Of a stretch of 10,324 nt of DNA, positions 8,278 through 10,324 are shown piece by piece. How positions within the stretch are numbered: position 1 is the stretch's first letter; the number at the start of each line of letters is the position of its first letter. The translations under genes and the position numbers were made by a program. Under the pieces are notes generated by a model. It was given only the letters and a program-made list of their open reading frames with translations. It was not told the origin of the DNA and did no database searches. The stretch comes from Larix sibirica (lineage: Eukaryota; Streptophyta; Pinopsida; Pinales; Pinaceae): assembly GCA_004151065.3 (NCBI GenBank), contig NWUY0300009049.1, positions 42,207-52,530 of the forward strand. Reading direction: 5' to 3'.

Positions 8278-8285
8278 TTCCATAT

Positions 8286-8583
8286 ATTTAGACAATATAG
8301 CATTCAAGACCATACATGACAAGTGTATAACTTAACCTATATACTCAATAAAATAACAATGACTGCGAAGTGCATATTAATATCCACAAATGAAATAATC
8401 CACATTCATAACAATTACCTTCTTCCTGAACAGCGCCGTTGCATTAGTTCTGAAACCTGGAGGGTTAATTTTCTATTAAATCCAAAAATTCTGAAAATGG
8501 AGTGTGGAAGTCGATCACCTTACAGTAAAACACCCCAAAATATTTAAGTTTTTGCCAAGTGTCAGAGTGCGAAGAAAGGTTTT
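8286..8583. other. Distal upstream region of the VPS13-like gene
   Basis: No gene is seen. The base composition changes from strongly AT-rich to mixed at roughly 8430. That marks the likely left limit of gene-associated sequence as opposed to repeat debris. TTTGCCAAGTGTCAG at 8551-8565 is echoed by TTTGCCACGTCAG at 8581-8593. Confidence 0.5.
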
Positions 8584-8592
8584 GCCACGTCA
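8584..8592 (+). promoter_or_regulatory. ACGT-core element GCCACGTCA (candidate bZIP site)
   Basis: The complement reads TGACGTGGC, a hybrid C-box/G-box word of the kind bound by plant bZIP factors. Two more ACGT cores lie close by at 8631-8634 (AACGTGCG) and 8685-8688 (GCACGTTG). All three are 70-175 bp upstream of the TATA box. Occupancy is inferred from motif and position only. Confidence 0.45.
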
Positions 8593-8756
8593 GATCGATG
8601 CGCTCTGTCGATACCCACATGCCAACCATAACGTGCGAGTCTAAACTTCTTAATACCGCTTTACCCTCTCCTTAAACGGCGTGCACGTTGCAAGATCTCG
8701 ACGGTGAACATATTCGGAGTCGCAGAGGCGATTAAAGGGATGACAGATGCGGGAGG

Positions 8757-8764
8757 TATAAATA
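8757..8764 (+). promoter_or_regulatory. TATA box (TATAAATA) of the VPS13-like gene
   Basis: A canonical plant TATA box in GC-richer surroundings (GGGAGG before, ATGACGG after). It predicts transcription starting near 8787-8792, giving a leader of about 285 nt before the ATG at 9076. No better TATA box is seen between here and the start codon. Confidence 0.65.
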
Positions 8765-8787
8765 ATGACGGTAAACCACCGACTACC

Positions 8788-9075
8788 TTCGAACCCTCCC
8801 GGAAAGAACCCGGTGCAACTTCAAAGTCGGAGTAACTCAGGAATCCCAGGAATCCATTGAGCCTACCGTACTGTTTTCGATTCCGTGCATTTTACGATCT
8901 GTAAAGATCGATGAATTTTTGAATGAATTCGTTCCTGAATGCTAGGATCAGAGGGCTTGTGCATTGATGGCCAAGAATCACAGCAATCTGCGGAGAGTTT
9001 GAAGTCTTTAAGAGTTTCATTTGGAGGGGTATCAGGCGGAGCCCTGTTGAATTACGATAACTTTCAGCAGCCAAA
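8788..9075 (+). other. Predicted 5' leader with four upstream ATGs
   Basis: The left end is inferred from the TATA box. Upstream ATGs are at 8911 (three codons, then TGA), 8923 (14 codons, stop 8965-8967), 8939 (51 codons, overlapping the main start) and 8967 (11 codons, stop 9000-9002). The main frame has a stop at 9058-9060, so the protein cannot begin further upstream in an unspliced leader. A possible leader intron (GT at 8901, AG at 9066-9067 or 9069-9070) would remove all four upstream ATGs. Confidence 0.5.
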
Positions 9076-9094
9076 ATGTTGGAGGACAAAGTAG
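8939..9094 (+). CDS. Upstream ORF overlapping the VPS13 start codon
   Basis: The frame runs 51 codons from ATG at 8939 to TAG at 9092-9094. It is in a different frame from the main coding sequence and ends 19 bases inside it. The peptide begins MLGSEGLCIDGQESQQSAES and matches no family I know. If the leader is unspliced, ribosomes starting here would pass the main ATG, so main-frame translation would need leaky scanning or another start. Whether it is translated is unknown. Confidence 0.35.
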   Translation: MLGSEGLCIDGQESQQSAESLKSLRVSFGGVSGGALLNYDNFQQPKCWRTK

Positions 9095-9172
9095 CGTTCC
9101 TGTTACAGAAGTACCTCGGCAATTATGTGAGAGGACTGTCGAAGGAAGCTTTAAAGATTAGCGTATGGAGAG
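9076..9172 (+). CDS. VPS13: First coding exon of a VPS13-like (chorein domain) protein, partial
   Basis: The exon encodes 32 residues plus the first base of a Gly codon. It opens MLEDKVAFLLQKYLGNYV and continues RGLSKEALKISVWR. This is the characteristic start of plant VPS13 proteins: an amphipathic N-terminal segment, YLGNYV, the L.KEALKISVW block and a following Gly, all at the usual positions. VPS13 proteins are very long rod-shaped lipid-transfer proteins that bridge membranes at contact sites; the N-terminal chorein part forms the start of the hydrophobic groove and usually faces the ER. The ATG has A at -3, and the main frame is closed upstream by a TAA at 9058-9060. Similarity ends at AGAG|GTAAAT, a good donor leaving a phase-1 intron. 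Without splicing the frame would stop at 9240 after 54 codons. The rest of the gene lies beyond the window. Which plant VPS13 paralogue this is cannot be decided from 32 residues. Confidence 0.9.
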
Positions 9173-10324
9173 GTAAATTCATTTTAAATGTCACCGACCT
9201 TTGCTTCTCTCAGTATTTGAAGAACTTTCAAATGCTTTAGTCAGCTGAATTTGAGGCATTTGATAATTGTGTGGAAAGCTACTTCTTGTGTTCCGTGGCT
9301 GTAACTGTAATGGATTCTGTGATCATTTTGTCGATCTTTTAACGCCAGCGGACCGATTTTTAATAAACTTTGCGGACATAAGAGAATAAGATCGAGCCAA
9401 GAAATTCTTGAAGTGTGCTTTTCGTGTTTCTGATTGTCACGCCCATTGGAGTAACTAAAAATAATCAATATCAGCCAAAAATAATATGTTTTAAAGATTT
9501 TTCTTCTAAAATAATTCTTTGCTTTTTATTTGCGGACCATCTAAACTAAACTCTTATTCCGGCATTATTTAAGCTACTTCATTTCAAATAATTGTCCAAC
9601 TTTATTACAGTATTTCTCTTTAAATATTATGGCATTGATGATTTTTTAATCCTTTCTCGGGCCATTGATGGTTTCTGCGATAGAAAATGAGTTTTGTTCA
9701 TATGTTTATATATACACTGAATATCTCAATATACAAAAAGCAGAATACAGAATTTCACACACTTTGAAACATCTAGGGCGATTCGTGAGCTATAGTTGCA
9801 CAGATAGACGAGTCTTTAATTATCAGCGGCATAATGATTAGTGCAAATGTGCGGCTGCTGAAGCCAGAGAGGATCTCGCGGGTGTAATCATTCATATAAA
9901 AAAATACTATATTTTCATTCTTCGCATAAATTGGCTTCAGTCGCATACCTGTTAAAATAAATCAACCATTAGCAATTGCAGATTCAAGATCCTCCCCGAT
10001 TATTAGGCCAGAGATCTTAATCTTCTATTTTAGTGAGTTAGCTTCTATTGATAAAAATAAAAGTAGTGTTACAATGCACACAAGCACAGCTTGACTGTAT
10101 AACAGAGAAACAGAGTAGTTACATGGTCACTTGAGTGTTGTGATTTGTTTCGTGAGTATATCTATTCCTTTTTTCTATATTATATTGATCCACCCAGCTG
10201 TACTGATATGGGCTGGTGGTATGGAACATAGACCAATTGTAGTATCCCCAATGCAATTATAGGCAAAATGTTGTGTGGTTGTGTACTTTTTTCAAATAGT
10301 TTGCATTACATTGATTTATAACTT
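9173..10324 (+). other. Intron 1 of the VPS13-like gene (5' part)
   Basis: The intron begins GTAAATTC. I looked for the expected next exon, which in plant VPS13 proteins starts with an acidic DVEL-type motif, and did not find it, so the intron is probably longer than 1.15 kb. The composition falls back to AT-rich. A minus-strand frame at 9241-9468 and other small frames here have no motifs. No transposon borders or RNA genes were recognised. Confidence 0.7.

Larger units (their letters stand above)
8045..8285. repeat. 70-bp tandem dimer, second unit split by an insertion
   Basis: Unit 1 is 8045-8114. Unit 2 starts at 8115 and matches unit 1 (ATAAAATATCTTTCATT...) with one difference (C at 8070, T at 8140) up to TTTGAATAA at 8157-8165. 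In unit 1 that word is followed directly by TTCCATAT. In unit 2 the TTCCATAT continuation appears only at 8278-8285, after the insertion. The dimer therefore came first and the insertion second. Confidence 0.85.

Noticed and set aside
8323-8547. 74-codon plus-strand frame before the VPS13 promoter
   Set aside because: Composition follows the local base bias, no family is recognised, and it crosses the AT-rich to mixed composition change.
8892-9122. 76-codon minus-strand frame
   Set aside because: It lies antisense to the VPS13 first exon and leader; the plus-strand reading has clear family support.
9173-9240. Continuation of the VPS13 frame past the donor to the stop at 9240
   Set aside because: Family similarity ends exactly at AGAG|GTAAAT, so the continuation is intronic.
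9241-9468. 75-codon minus-strand frame in intron 1
   Set aside because: No motif, no promoter, and intron-like composition.
1-10324. CRISPR array, bacterial operon or phage system
   Set aside because: No regularly spaced short repeats with unique spacers and no bacterial gene layout; the window is plant-like with a spliced gene.

Overview
The window looks like a piece of a large, repeat-rich plant nuclear genome. It is mostly AT-rich and full of decayed mobile-element sequence, and it has one convincing protein-coding exon near its right end. That exon (9076-9172, + strand) encodes the first 32 residues of a plant VPS13-type (chorein-domain) lipid-transfer protein and stops at a clear GT splice donor. 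The long intron that follows and the repeat-laden upstream region suit a seed plant with a big genome. A gymnosperm is possible, but nothing here proves it.

The most important structural observation is at the left. Bases 832-3118 and 3121-5407 are the same 2287-bp sequence, with one difference seen by eye, and the only thing between them is a two-base NN at 3119-3120. The left copy ends on the last base before the N's and the right copy begins on the first base after them. This is the expected pattern when two overlapping contigs are placed end to end instead of merged, so the real locus is probably 2289 bp shorter. Everything inside the block is therefore listed twice: a relic of a Ty3/gypsy-type integrase zinc-binding region with a duplicated upstream pol segment, and a tRNA-like, probably SINE-derived element.

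Region by region: 1-831 is AT-rich and non-coding, with short direct repeats and a worn copy of the pol spacer. 832-5407 is the duplicated block. 5408-6263 is unrecognised and includes part of the longest reading frame (5259-5801). 6264-6398 is a fold-back element with two 58-bp arms and a 19-nt loop. 6399-8044 is unrecognised AT-rich DNA. 8045-8285 is a 70-bp tandem dimer whose second unit is interrupted by a 103-bp tRNA-like SINE with 9-bp target-site duplications. About 8430-9075 is more GC-rich and looks like the VPS13 promoter and leader: ACGT-core elements, a TATAAATA box at 8757, and a leader with four upstream ATGs, one of which opens a frame overlapping the main start. 9173-10324 is the first part of intron 1.

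Only one functional gene is supported, so there is no operon or pathway to describe. I found no sign of a novel multi-gene system. The points worth following up are the false duplication, the upstream ATGs and possible leader intron, the long hairpin, and the SINE insertion with its paralogous empty site.
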